A stretch of 5,809 nucleotides of DNA from Cytophagales bacterium (GTDB lineage: Bacteria > Bacteroidota > Bacteroidia > Cytophagales > Cyclobacteriaceae): contig JAJCYL010000383.1 in the NCBI GenBank assembly GCA_029262955.1, positions 1 through 5,809 of the forward strand, read 5' to 3'. The position numbers and the translations under genes were made by a program. The notes beneath the pieces are model-generated. The model did no database searches, had not been told where the DNA came from, and was given only the letters and a program-made list of their open reading frames with translations. Positions 1-5,804 of the stretch are shown here, in pieces; position 1 is the first letter of the stretch, and each line of letters opens with the position of its first letter.

Positions 1-668
1 CCTACCCTCCCACTCAGAAAAAGTAATTGTTCATCCAAGGGAAAGTCTTCTTTTAAAAATGCTGCTCCAATAATTTTGTCGACCGCATTGTGCCGGCCAA
101 TATCCTCCCTGCACAGCGTCACTTCCCCTTTTGTATTTATAAGGGCGGCGGCATGTATCCCTCCCGTATGACTGAAGTTTACCTGATTACCCCGGACCAA
201 TTCAGGGAGACTTTGAATATCATTTTGATTGAATTGAATTTCTCTCAAAGCCCGTTCAGGGATGCTCTTGCACAATTGCTCAATGGAACCTTTACCGCAA
301 ACGCCACAACTGGAAGTGCTGTAAAAATTACGCTTTAAATCCTTCTCATCAACGACAATCTCGGGCCTTAACTCTGCCCGTACGACATTCCCAACCTCTT
401 CAGCTTTCAATTCCTTTTGACAATGTTGGAGATGAACCAGGTCAGACGGTTCTGATATGATCCCTTCTGACAGCAAAAAGCCAGCTACCAACTCCAGGTC
501 GTGGCCGGGGGTGCGCATGGTGATGGCCAGATCCATTTCATGACGATGGTCCAAAGGCCCATAATTCAACCTGATTTGCAATGGCTCCTCCACCACCAGC
601 AAATCCGGTGCAGATGTACCAGGGTCATTCGACCTGATCACTTCCGTATTTGTTACTCCGCTATTCAC
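1..668 (-). CDS. fdhD: FdhD, formate dehydrogenase accessory sulfurtransferase (C-terminus beyond window)
   Basis: FdhD-family proteins carry sulfur from a cysteine desulfurase (IscS in E. coli) to the bis-MGD molybdenum cofactor, which activates formate dehydrogenases in the cytoplasm. The minus strand reads open for 222 codons from a GTG at 668 to the window edge. Family hallmarks appear in order: VVEEPLQIRLNYGP (25-38), ITMRTPGHDLELVAGFL (49-65), the sulfur-carrying Cys pair in SCGVCG (C121 and C124, the same numbers as in E. coli FdhD), SHTGGIHAAAL (166-176) and REDIGRHNAVDKIIG (187-201). Roughly 40-55 C-terminal residues should lie outside. The start is uncertain: a TAA (674-672) directly precedes TTG (671-669) and GTG (668-666), and no ATG lies before the conserved N-terminal motif. 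No formate dehydrogenase gene is visible here. Family assignment is very secure; the exact start is not. Confidence 0.95.
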   Translation of the reverse strand, partial: MNSGVTNTEVIRSNDPGTSAPDLLVVEEPLQIRLNYGPLDHRHEMDLAITMRTPGHDLELVAGFLLSEGIISEPSDLVHLQHCQKELKAEEVGNVVRAELRPEIVVDEKDLKRNFYSTSSCGVCGKGSIEQLCKSIPERALREIQFNQNDIQSLPELVRGNQVNFSHTGGIHAAALINTKGEVTLCREDIGRHNAVDKIIGAAFLKEDFPLDEQLLFLSGRV

Positions 669-735
669 CAATTAATCGTTTCATTATACTAAAAAGGAAG
701 AAAAATTTCCGCAGTCCCAATATAAAGACATCATC

Positions 736-788
736 ATTCCCGAAAATAATGGCCTTACTTTGTAAAAGGACAATTATTTATCGGGAAT
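736..788. repeat. Bulged inverted repeat / potential stem-loop
   Basis: The left arm at 736-750 (ATTCCCGAAAATAAT) pairs with the right arm at 773-788 (ATTATTTATCGGGAAT). This gives 15 base pairs interrupted only by one bulged A at 780. The 22-base loop (751-772) can form a small apical stem: CCTTAC (753-758) against GTAAAAGG (762-769) with two looped-out As. Neither side is followed by a T-run, so it does not look like an intrinsic terminator. It lies about 65 bases upstream of the fdhD start and about 215 bases upstream of pyrG. It could be a structured leader of fdhD, a protein-binding site or a decayed repeat; its function is unknown. Confidence 0.6.
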
Positions 789-814
789 CTCACGGTGTTA
801 GTATATTGAACCCA

Positions 815-828
815 GGTTAAAATTAACC
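815..828. promoter_or_regulatory. Short AT-rich palindrome (operator-like)
   Basis: GGTTAA and TTAACC form a perfect 6-bp inverted repeat with a 2-base AA spacer. The spacer is too short for an RNA hairpin loop, so a dimeric DNA-binding protein is the more natural reading. It sits about midway between the two divergent genes. Such a short palindrome can arise by chance, so this is a weak call. Confidence 0.25.
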
Positions 829-950
829 AATTCTCATCTTGAGGACTATTTTCGAGATCAATGAGGTGCTTTCTGTAGTACTAATTGAAGTGGTATCGTA
901 AACGACCTATAAAATAGAGAAATATAATTGCCAATCAACCTGATTCATAA

Positions 951-981
951 TTGCTTATTGACTTTGGTTACCGTAATTTTG
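951..981 (+). promoter_or_regulatory. pyrG promoter, Bacteroidota type
   Basis: TAATTTTG at 974-981 matches the Bacteroidota -7 consensus TAnnTTTG exactly. A TTG at 951-953 lies 20 bp upstream, within the spacing known for the -33 element. The predicted transcription start is around 986-990, leaving a leader of only about 15 bases before the pyrG ATG. A second TTTG at 963-966 is too close to serve as the -33 element. No Shine-Dalgarno sequence is visible in the short leader, which is common in this phylum. Confidence 0.6.
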
Positions 982-1003
982 TATCCCGTTAAGTCACTCA
1001 CTT

Positions 1004-2656
1004 ATGGCATCTACGAAATATATTTTTGTGACTGGCGGGGTCACCTCTTCTTTAGGCAAAGGAATCATCTCGGCATCACTTGGCAAACTGCTTCAGGCAC
1101 GGGGGTTTTCCGTTACTATTCAGAAATTTGACCCGTATATCAACATTGATCCGGGCACACTAAACCCATATGAACATGGGGAGTGCTACGTAACAAGTGA
1201 TGGGGCTGAGACTGATCTGGACCTGGGGCATTATGAGAGGTTTTTAAACATCTCGACATCACAAGACAACAATGTAACTACGGGCAGGATTTATAATGAT
1301 GTCATCACCAAAGAAAGAAGAGGAGACTATTTAGGGAAAACCGTTCAGGTTATTCCTCACATTACAGACGAAATAAAGAACAATTTTTACAAACTGGGTG
1401 AAACCGGAAAATATGATTTCGTGATTACTGAAATTGGTGGATGTGTTGGTGATATTGAATCACTTCCGTTTATTGAAGCAGCTCGTCAGGCAAGGTTAGA
1501 GCTAGGCCCAACAAATTTCATATCTATTCACTTGACTTTAGTGCCTTATTTAAAAGCTTCCGGAGAGTTAAAGACTAAACCAACACAGCATTCAGTTAAA
1601 CAACTGCTAGAATCAGGAATTCAACCTGACATTGTGGTATGTAGAAGTGAACGCCACCTTCCTCCAGAGATAAGAAAGAAAGTGGCCCTTTTCTGTAACG
1701 TCCCCATGAACTGTGTCATTGAAGCACAAGATGCCGACACCATTTATGATGTGCCTGTCTTAATGCGGAAAGAAAGGCTTGATGAAAGGGTTTTGTCCAA
1801 ACTTAAGCTGAGCCATAAAAAAGAACCCAAAATTGACAAGTGGAAAGAATTCCTTGGAAGGCTTAAAAATCCGACTGAAGAAGTAAATATTGGTCTGGTA
1901 GGTAAATACGTTCAATTGCCTGATGCATATAAGTCAATTATTGAGTCATTCATTCATGCTGGAGCAGAAAATGAATGTCAGGTCAATGTTAAGTGGTTTG
2001 ATAGTGAAGAACTTTTCCCTGAAAATATCTCCCAACATTTTTCTGAGTTACACGGTATTTTGGTGGCACCTGGTTTTGGCGAGCGAGGAATTGAAGGGAA
2101 AATCACTGCCATTCAATATGCCAGAGAAAACGATATTCCATTCTTTGGAATTTGTTTAGGTCTGCAATGTGCGGTAACTGAATTTGCCAGAAACGTTTTA
2201 GGGTTGAAAGGTGCATCATCCACCGAAATAGCCCCGAAAACCAAGCACCCTGTTATAGATTTGATGGAGGAGCAAAAGGAAATCAAGAATATGGGTGGTA
2301 CTATGAGGCTTGGCGCCTACAACTGCATCTTAACTAAGGGAAGCAAGGCTTACAGTGTATATGGACATACAAAAATTAAGGAACGTCACCGCCATCGTTA
2401 TGAATTCAATAACCAATACCTCGATGCATTTGAAGGTGCAGGCATGATCGCATCAGGAATCAACCCTGAAACCGGGCTTGTTGAAGTAATGGAGTTAGCT
2501 AAACACCGGTGGTTTATTGGATGCCAATATCACCCCGAATTGAGAAGTACTGTCTCCAACCCACATCCTTTATTTGTTAAGTTCGTAAAGGCAGCTGTCA
2601 GCTTTAAAGAAGAAAAGGAAGACAAGAAACTCACCGAAAAAGATATGGCTGTTTAA
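1004..2656 (+). CDS. pyrG: CTP synthase (glutamine-hydrolysing)
   Basis: Cytosolic enzyme making CTP from UTP, ATP and glutamine, the last step of de novo pyrimidine nucleotide synthesis. The 550 residues (E. coli has 545) are complete. The N-terminal amidoligase domain (about 1-270) has the ATP-binding loop GGVTSSLGKG (11-20, K19), FDPYINIDPGTLNPYEHGE, the metal site in ETDLDLGHYERF (D73) and EIGGCVGDIES with E143 (E. coli E140). A linker leads to a class I glutamine amidotransferase domain (about 295-535). Its catalytic triad is visible: nucleophile Cys384 in GICLGLQC, and His510 and Glu512 in GCQYHPEL. The last 20 or so residues form a charged Lys/Glu tail beyond the family core. The ATG at 1004 fits the E. 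coli N-terminus (MTTNYIFVTGG). A Bacteroidota-type promoter sits just upstream and yidC follows after 35 bp. No CTP-sensing attenuator like that of Gram-positive pyrG is apparent. Confidence 0.99.
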   Translation: MASTKYIFVTGGVTSSLGKGIISASLGKLLQARGFSVTIQKFDPYINIDPGTLNPYEHGECYVTSDGAETDLDLGHYERFLNISTSQDNNVTTGRIYNDVITKERRGDYLGKTVQVIPHITDEIKNNFYKLGETGKYDFVITEIGGCVGDIESLPFIEAARQARLELGPTNFISIHLTLVPYLKASGELKTKPTQHSVKQLLESGIQPDIVVCRSERHLPPEIRKKVALFCNVPMNCVIEAQDADTIYDVPVLMRKERLDERVLSKLKLSHKKEPKIDKWKEFLGRLKNPTEEVNIGLVGKYVQLPDAYKSIIESFIHAGAENECQVNVKWFDSEELFPENISQHFSELHGILVAPGFGERGIEGKITAIQYARENDIPFFGICLGLQCAVTEFARNVLGLKGASSTEIAPKTKHPVIDLMEEQKEIKNMGGTMRLGAYNCILTKGSKAYSVYGHTKIKERHRHRYEFNNQYLDAFEGAGMIASGINPETGLVEVMELAKHRWFIGCQYHPELRSTVSNPHPLFVKFVKAAVSFKEEKEDKKLTEKDMAV

Positions 2657-2661
2657 CTTTG
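2654..2661 (+). promoter_or_regulatory. Possible yidC promoter -7 element overlapping the pyrG stop
   Basis: TAACTTTG matches TAnnTTTG exactly, and its first three bases are the pyrG TAA stop codon. It is followed by C, as in many Bacteroidota promoters. The start of transcription would fall near 2667-2671, about 22 bases before yidC. No TTG/TTTG is present at the expected -33 position inside the end of pyrG, so this is a half-site only. It may be a weak internal promoter or chance. Confidence 0.35.
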
Positions 2662-2691
2662 CGCCTGTTTTTAAAAAACTAACCGTTAGAA

Positions 2692-4524
2692 ATGGATAAG
2701 AATCAGGTGATCGGCATCACCATGTTGGTATTAATGTTCTGGGTATATATCGAGTTTTTCGCTCCAGAACCACCCCCACCAGAGGAGGTAACAACCACTC
2801 AGCAAGATCAAAGTCCAGCTACCAATGCGACTCCTTCAATTGGTACGACAATTGAACCTCAGGCTGTGCCGGATACTGTGCTCCAGGCACAAAGAGCAGC
2901 TCAATTTGGTGCATTTGCAGAGGCAGCTACAGGCGAAGCACGAGAAATAACAATTGAGAATAAGGATGTAAGAATCAAATTTTCAACACTTGGAGGCAGT
3001 ATATCTGAGGTCCTGTTGAAAAACCACCTGACTTACTTAGGTGAGCCATTGATCCTATCAGATCAGAGCAATCTGGAAATCTCCCGCATTCTCTCCTCCC
3101 AGGGAAAACCCCTGGATATCAAAGATCTCTACTTTTCTACGAGAGCTCGTTCTGTCACGGTAAATAAAGGAGATACAACGAGAGTGTTGTTTACGCTGGA
3201 AATGGGAAATGGCTATATCGAGCAAGAATATAGTATTGCCAGCTCTGGTTATCAGGTTGGATATAACCTTAACCTTAAAGGCCTGGACAATCTTATTGAC
3301 AATAATGACTTGACCATCCACTGGAAAAACCAGGCAAAACGACTTGAAGCAGACCTCAATGATGCCAGAATGCGAACCCTGGTACAGTATTATACATTGT
3401 CAGAAGAACTTGAAGACTTGTCGTCATCAAGCCCCGAATTAATTCAGATGCAATCAGAGCAAGGCATTAAATGGGCTTCTCTGAAACAGAAATTCTTCAC
3501 ATCAGCCATTATTGCAAGGAATGGATTCCGGTCTGGCAATTTTACCTCATCATACAATCCCCTTGACTCAGCAGTAGTTCGCGATGCAGATATGATACTC
3601 ACCTACCCTATTGGTGACCTCAAAACAGGGCAAGGGGACTTCACCTTTTTCTTCGGTCCGAACAATTATCAGATCATGAAAAAGGTCACCGATGGATTTG
3701 CAGAAAATGTTGAACTGGGATGGAGTGTTTTTGCATACATCAATATATTTCTTACGGTTCCGCTTTTTAACTGGTTAGAAAACTATATCAGCAACTACGG
3801 AATAATTATCATGATCCTGGTGATTATTATTAAGATCATTTTATTCCCATTGTCCTACAAGGCCTACATGTCAATGGCAAAAACAAAGGTATTAAAGCCT
3901 GAGCTGGATGAGATTAAAGAGAAATTTCCTGATGATGCGCAAAAGGCCCAGGCAGAACAAATGTCAATGTATCAAAAGGCTGGTATTAATCCATTGAGTG
4001 GTTGTATCCCCATGTTACTCCAAATGCCAATCTTGTTAGCTCTTTTTAATTTTTTCCCGAATTCGATAGAACTCAGACAAAAGAGTTTTTTATGGGCTCA
4101 TGATCTCTCTACTTATGACAGCATTCTTGATTTACCATTTACCATTCCCATGTATGGTGATCATATCAGTCTATTTACCATTCTTATGACCGCTTCTACC
4201 GTATTATATACCTGGTCGAATAGTCAAATGACTACGGTTCAGGGCCCAATGAAGACTATGCAGTATTTTATGCCGATCATGTTTATGGTCTTCTTGAATT
4301 CATATTCTTCTGGCTTAACCTTCTATTATTTCGTTGCGAATATTGTCACTTTCGGACAGCAGGCGATAATTAGGAAATTTGTTGATGAAGATAAAATAAG
4401 ACACATGATAGAAGAGAATAAGAAGAAAAATGCCAATAAAAAGACTTCTCCGTTTATGGCTCGCCTTCAGGATGCCATGAAAAGTGCCGAAGAGCAAAGA
4501 AGAAGCAAGCCAAAGAAAAAATAG
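2692..4524 (+). CDS. yidC: YidC/Oxa1/Alb3 membrane protein insertase
   Basis: Inner-membrane insertase that places proteins in the membrane alone or together with SecYEG, and helps fold them. The 610 residues are complete and typical for Gram-negative YidC. Layout: N-terminal membrane anchor (about 5-23); a Pro/Thr/Gln-rich linker with PEPPPPEE; a periplasmic beta-sandwich domain (about 75-335); and the conserved Oxa1 core (about 344-565) with hydrophobic segments near 370-388, 438-455, 492-510, 524-538 and 542-560. The core hallmark FPLSYKAYMSMAKTKVLKP is present, followed by a charged cytoplasmic hairpin and GINPLSGCIPMLLQMPI. The position of the hydrophilic-groove Arg (E. coli R366) is Lys381. 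The C-terminal tail is strongly basic (KKKNANKK, RRSKPKKK), as in YidC proteins whose tails contact ribosomes. It follows pyrG by 35 bp on the same strand. No clear Shine-Dalgarno sequence precedes the ATG. Confidence 0.98.
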   Translation: MDKNQVIGITMLVLMFWVYIEFFAPEPPPPEEVTTTQQDQSPATNATPSIGTTIEPQAVPDTVLQAQRAAQFGAFAEAATGEAREITIENKDVRIKFSTLGGSISEVLLKNHLTYLGEPLILSDQSNLEISRILSSQGKPLDIKDLYFSTRARSVTVNKGDTTRVLFTLEMGNGYIEQEYSIASSGYQVGYNLNLKGLDNLIDNNDLTIHWKNQAKRLEADLNDARMRTLVQYYTLSEELEDLSSSSPELIQMQSEQGIKWASLKQKFFTSAIIARNGFRSGNFTSSYNPLDSAVVRDADMILTYPIGDLKTGQGDFTFFFGPNNYQIMKKVTDGFAENVELGWSVFAYINIFLTVPLFNWLENYISNYGIIIMILVIIIKIILFPLSYKAYMSMAKTKVLKPELDEIKEKFPDDAQKAQAEQMSMYQKAGINPLSGCIPMLLQMPILLALFNFFPNSIELRQKSFLWAHDLSTYDSILDLPFTIPMYGDHISLFTILMTASTVLYTWSNSQMTTVQGPMKTMQYFMPIMFMVFLNSYSSGLTFYYFVANIVTFGQQAIIRKFVDEDKIRHMIEENKKKNANKKTSPFMARLQDAMKSAEEQRRSKPKKK

Positions 4525-4550
4525 CTCTGGCTCAAGAATAAGGCTTTATA

Positions 4551-4577
4551 CTCAATAATCACGCAAGAATTATTGGG
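4551..4577 (+). repeat. Inverted repeat downstream of yidC
   Basis: CTCAATAAT (4551-4559) pairs with ATTATTGGG (4569-4577), giving 9 pairs including one G-U, with a 9-base loop. It begins 26 bases after the yidC stop. It is AT-rich and no T-run follows, so it is a poor intrinsic terminator; it could protect the 3' end of the yidC message or weakly attenuate readthrough. Its right arm contains the TTG proposed as the -33 element of the next gene's promoter. Confidence 0.35.
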
Positions 4578-4603
4578 CCAAATATCGATATAAGTTTAAT
4601 TTG
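4573..4603 (+). promoter_or_regulatory. Candidate promoter of the cold-shock-domain gene
   Basis: TTG at 4573-4575, a 20-bp spacer and TTAATTTG at 4596-4603 resemble the Bacteroidota TTG-N20-TAnnTTTG arrangement with one mismatch. The spacing is identical to the proposed pyrG promoter. A start near 4608-4612 would give a leader of about 33 bases, ending in an A-rich stretch (AAAAAGAAGAAGA) before the ATG that could help ribosome loading. An overlapping TAAGTTTA (4591-4598) is an alternative -7 element. Confidence 0.4.
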
Positions 4604-4643
4604 CACTTGAAGAGGCTGGCAGTTTTAAACAAAAAGAAGAAGA

Positions 4644-5090
4644 ATGGCGAAATCGCAGGAAACATTTAGTAAAAAGGAAAAAGAAAAGAAGCGTTTAAAG
4701 AAACGAAAGGATAAGCAGGAAAAACGCGAAGAACGCCGAGAAAATTCCGCAGGTGGAGGTCTTGAGAATATGATGGCTTATGTTGATGAGGACGGAAACA
4801 TTACCGAAACACCACCAGATCCCACTAAGAAAAAGAAATTAGTGAACGCTAAAACTATCGAAATTGGTGTTCCAAGAAGAGAAGATACTGGTCCTGTTAT
4901 CAGAACTGGCCGCGTTGAATTTTTTAATCATGACAAAGGGTTCGGTTTTATTAAAGAGCTTGACACCCAGGAAAAGTACTTCGTCCATGTAAATGGTCTT
5001 ACTGTAGAAGTAGTCGAGGGAGATAAGGTTGCCTTTGAAATTGAGCGTGGTATGAAGGGCATGAACGCCGTGAGAGTAAAAAAAGTCTAA
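4644..5090 (+). CDS. Cold-shock-domain protein with a long basic N-terminal extension
   Basis: A predicted single-stranded RNA/DNA-binding protein of 148 residues, about twice the length of a classical CspA (~70). Residues 88-148 form the cold-shock domain: TGRVEFFNHDKGFGFIKE contains RNP1 (KGFGFI, 98-103), and YFVHV (112-116) is RNP2. The domain ends in EIERGMKGMNAVRVKKV. The first ~35 residues are an almost unbroken run of Lys, Arg and Glu (KKEKEKKRLKKRKDKQEK), probably helical or disordered and able to bind nucleic acid or ribosomes. Between them lie a Gly-rich hinge (GGGLENMMAYVDEDGNIT) and a second Lys cluster (PTKKKKLV). I recall this extended architecture as common in Bacteroidota, but its specific role is unknown to me. 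It is co-directional with yidC, 119 bp downstream. The ATG is preceded by an A/G-rich tract. Confidence 0.9.
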   Translation: MAKSQETFSKKEKEKKRLKKRKDKQEKREERRENSAGGGLENMMAYVDEDGNITETPPDPTKKKKLVNAKTIEIGVPRREDTGPVIRTGRVEFFNHDKGFGFIKELDTQEKYFVHVNGLTVEVVEGDKVAFEIERGMKGMNAVRVKKV

Positions 5091-5102
5091 TTATTTTTTA
5101 CT
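5075..5102. terminator. AT stem across two abutting stop codons, possible bidirectional terminator
   Basis: AGTAAAAAA (5075-5083) and TTTTTTACT (5094-5102) form a perfect 9-bp inverted repeat with a 10-base loop. Read on either strand, the second arm supplies a run of six Ts. The loop contains the stop codons of both convergent genes (5088-5090 plus, 5091-5093 minus). The stem is almost all A-T and therefore weak, so this is a tentative terminator, but it is the only candidate in a junction with no spacer. Confidence 0.35.
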
Positions 5103-5786
5103 ATAGAATTCAACTGTCCTTTTAACCGATTCCTCCAAATCATATTTATTCTTATATCCAAAATCTGTATTGGCTTTTTCAGATGTAAAGGTCAAATCAG
5201 TGCAGGTATAATTGACCGCAAATCGGCTTAAAGAAGGGTTATAATATTTGATTGGTCTCCATAATACGGAAACCAACTCTGAGATTGCCCCTAACCCATA
5301 GGCCAGCCACTTTGGCAACCATAAATTTCCAGGCCATATCTTATAACCGCAAGCAAGAACTATCCGATCAAAGAAGATGAAGAAATTCTCTGCCGCTCCA
5401 TCTGTAATAAAATAAACCTCACCTTCAGCCTTGGTATTACCTTCCAATAGGGCTTTGGTTATCAGCACATGTGCATGAGCGCAATTCCCAACATATACAT
5501 GCTGACATTTGGCTTCACCGTCTCCAAGCCTCACATAAAAGCCACTTTCTGCCATATTGAAAAATGCCTTCAAATGATAAGGATCTCCTCCACCCCAAAT
5601 ATCCGCCGGTCTGATAGCCGCTGTTTTTAAATTTGGTGAGTTACTACGAAGAACCAGTTGTTCGGCCTCACTCTTACTTTGGCCATACATGTTACTATAG
5701 CGTTCCGGATAGGCCACACTTTCATTAATATCTCTCAAAGGCTTACCAGTAAACACAGCATCAACGGTGCTGGTTGAAACCATCAC
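5091..5786 (-). CDS. 3-beta-HSD / NSDHL-like NAD(P)-dependent dehydrogenase, N-terminal part missing; possibly broken
   Basis: An extended short-chain dehydrogenase resembling sterol-4-carboxylate 3-dehydrogenase (NSDHL/Erg26) and the bacterial OleD-type reductases; the substrate cannot be told from sequence. The visible frame (231 codons from GTG 5786) has the VSTSTVDAVFTG strand with the catalytic Ser/Thr (3-14), the active-site YGQSK (Y34, K38), AIRPADIWGGGDP (57-69), the LGDGEAKCQHVYVGNCAHAH segment (87-106), a hydrophobic stretch near 156-176 like the membrane-associated C-terminus of NSDHL, and TSEKANTDFGY near the end. The N-terminal Rossmann half with its NAD-binding GxxGxxG (roughly 110-130 residues) is absent. 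The homologous reading frame continues upstream of GTG 5786 but meets TAG at 5804-5802. The GTG is therefore probably not a genuine start. It is a truncated pseudogene, a nonsense mutant or a sequence error. It ends base-to-base against the cold-shock gene. Confidence 0.75.
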   Translation of the reverse strand: MMVSTSTVDAVFTGKPLRDINESVAYPERYSNMYGQSKSEAEQLVLRSNSPNLKTAAIRPADIWGGGDPYHLKAFFNMAESGFYVRLGDGEAKCQHVYVGNCAHAHVLITKALLEGNTKAEGEVYFITDGAAENFFIFFDRIVLACGYKIWPGNLWLPKWLAYGLGAISELVSVLWRPIKYYNPSLSRFAVNYTCTDLTFTSEKANTDFGYKNKYDLEESVKRTVEFYSKK

Positions 5787-5801
5787 TTTTACACCTTGGT
5801 G

Positions 5802-5804
5802 CTA
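5802..5804 (-). other. In-frame TAG interrupting the dehydrogenase frame
   Basis: Reading the minus strand in the dehydrogenase frame from the window edge gives Cys, TAG, His, Gln, Gly, Val, Lys, Val, Met, Val. The pattern C-x-x-x-G-V-x just before the catalytic-Ser strand matches NSDHL as I remember it (TCKEAGVQKLILTSS), with TAG at the Lys position. AAG to TAG is a single-base change. Homology-like residues on both sides of the stop argue that it lies inside the ancestral gene rather than before a true start. Only one residue upstream is visible, so this is suggestive only. Confidence 0.5.

Larger units (their letters stand above)
672..1003. other. Divergent intergenic region between fdhD and pyrG
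   Basis: These 332 bp separate the fdhD start (minus) from the pyrG start (plus). I see no convincing gene in it; the longest ATG-started frame I checked by eye on the plus strand is 23 codons (749-820), with no recognisable content. It does hold a bulged inverted repeat (736-788), a short palindrome (815-828) and a pyrG promoter candidate (951-981). I could not find a Bacteroidota-type TAnnTTTG box facing fdhD. Confidence 0.7.

Noticed and set aside
683..688. TATAAT on the minus strand just before fdhD, as a sigma-70-like -10 box.
   Set aside because: There is no matching upstream element at a suitable distance. It would leave almost no leader, and the phylum's primary sigma factor uses a different consensus.
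90..692. Plus-strand open frames at 90-338 and 501-692.
   Set aside because: They lie antisense to fdhD, whose minus-strand frame carries every family motif. The plus-strand peptides look like nothing and have no promoter.
749..820. Small plus-strand frame of 23 codons in the intergenic region.
   Set aside because: It begins inside the hairpin arm, has no ribosome binding site or recognisable sequence, and is short enough to be chance.
877..884. TAGTACTA palindrome.
   Set aside because: An 8-base palindrome in AT-rich DNA is expected by chance, and nothing nearby supports a role.
928..1131. Plus-strand frame overlapping the start of pyrG.
   Set aside because: It overlaps the pyrG promoter and N-terminal codons in another frame. 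The pyrG frame is unambiguous.
1923..2159. Alternative-frame open reading inside pyrG.
   Set aside because: It is a shadow of the conserved glutaminase-domain coding sequence, with no independent support.
3058..3321. Minus-strand open frame inside yidC, and a second at 4315-4497.
   Set aside because: Both are antisense to conserved yidC coding sequence, with no motif or promoter.
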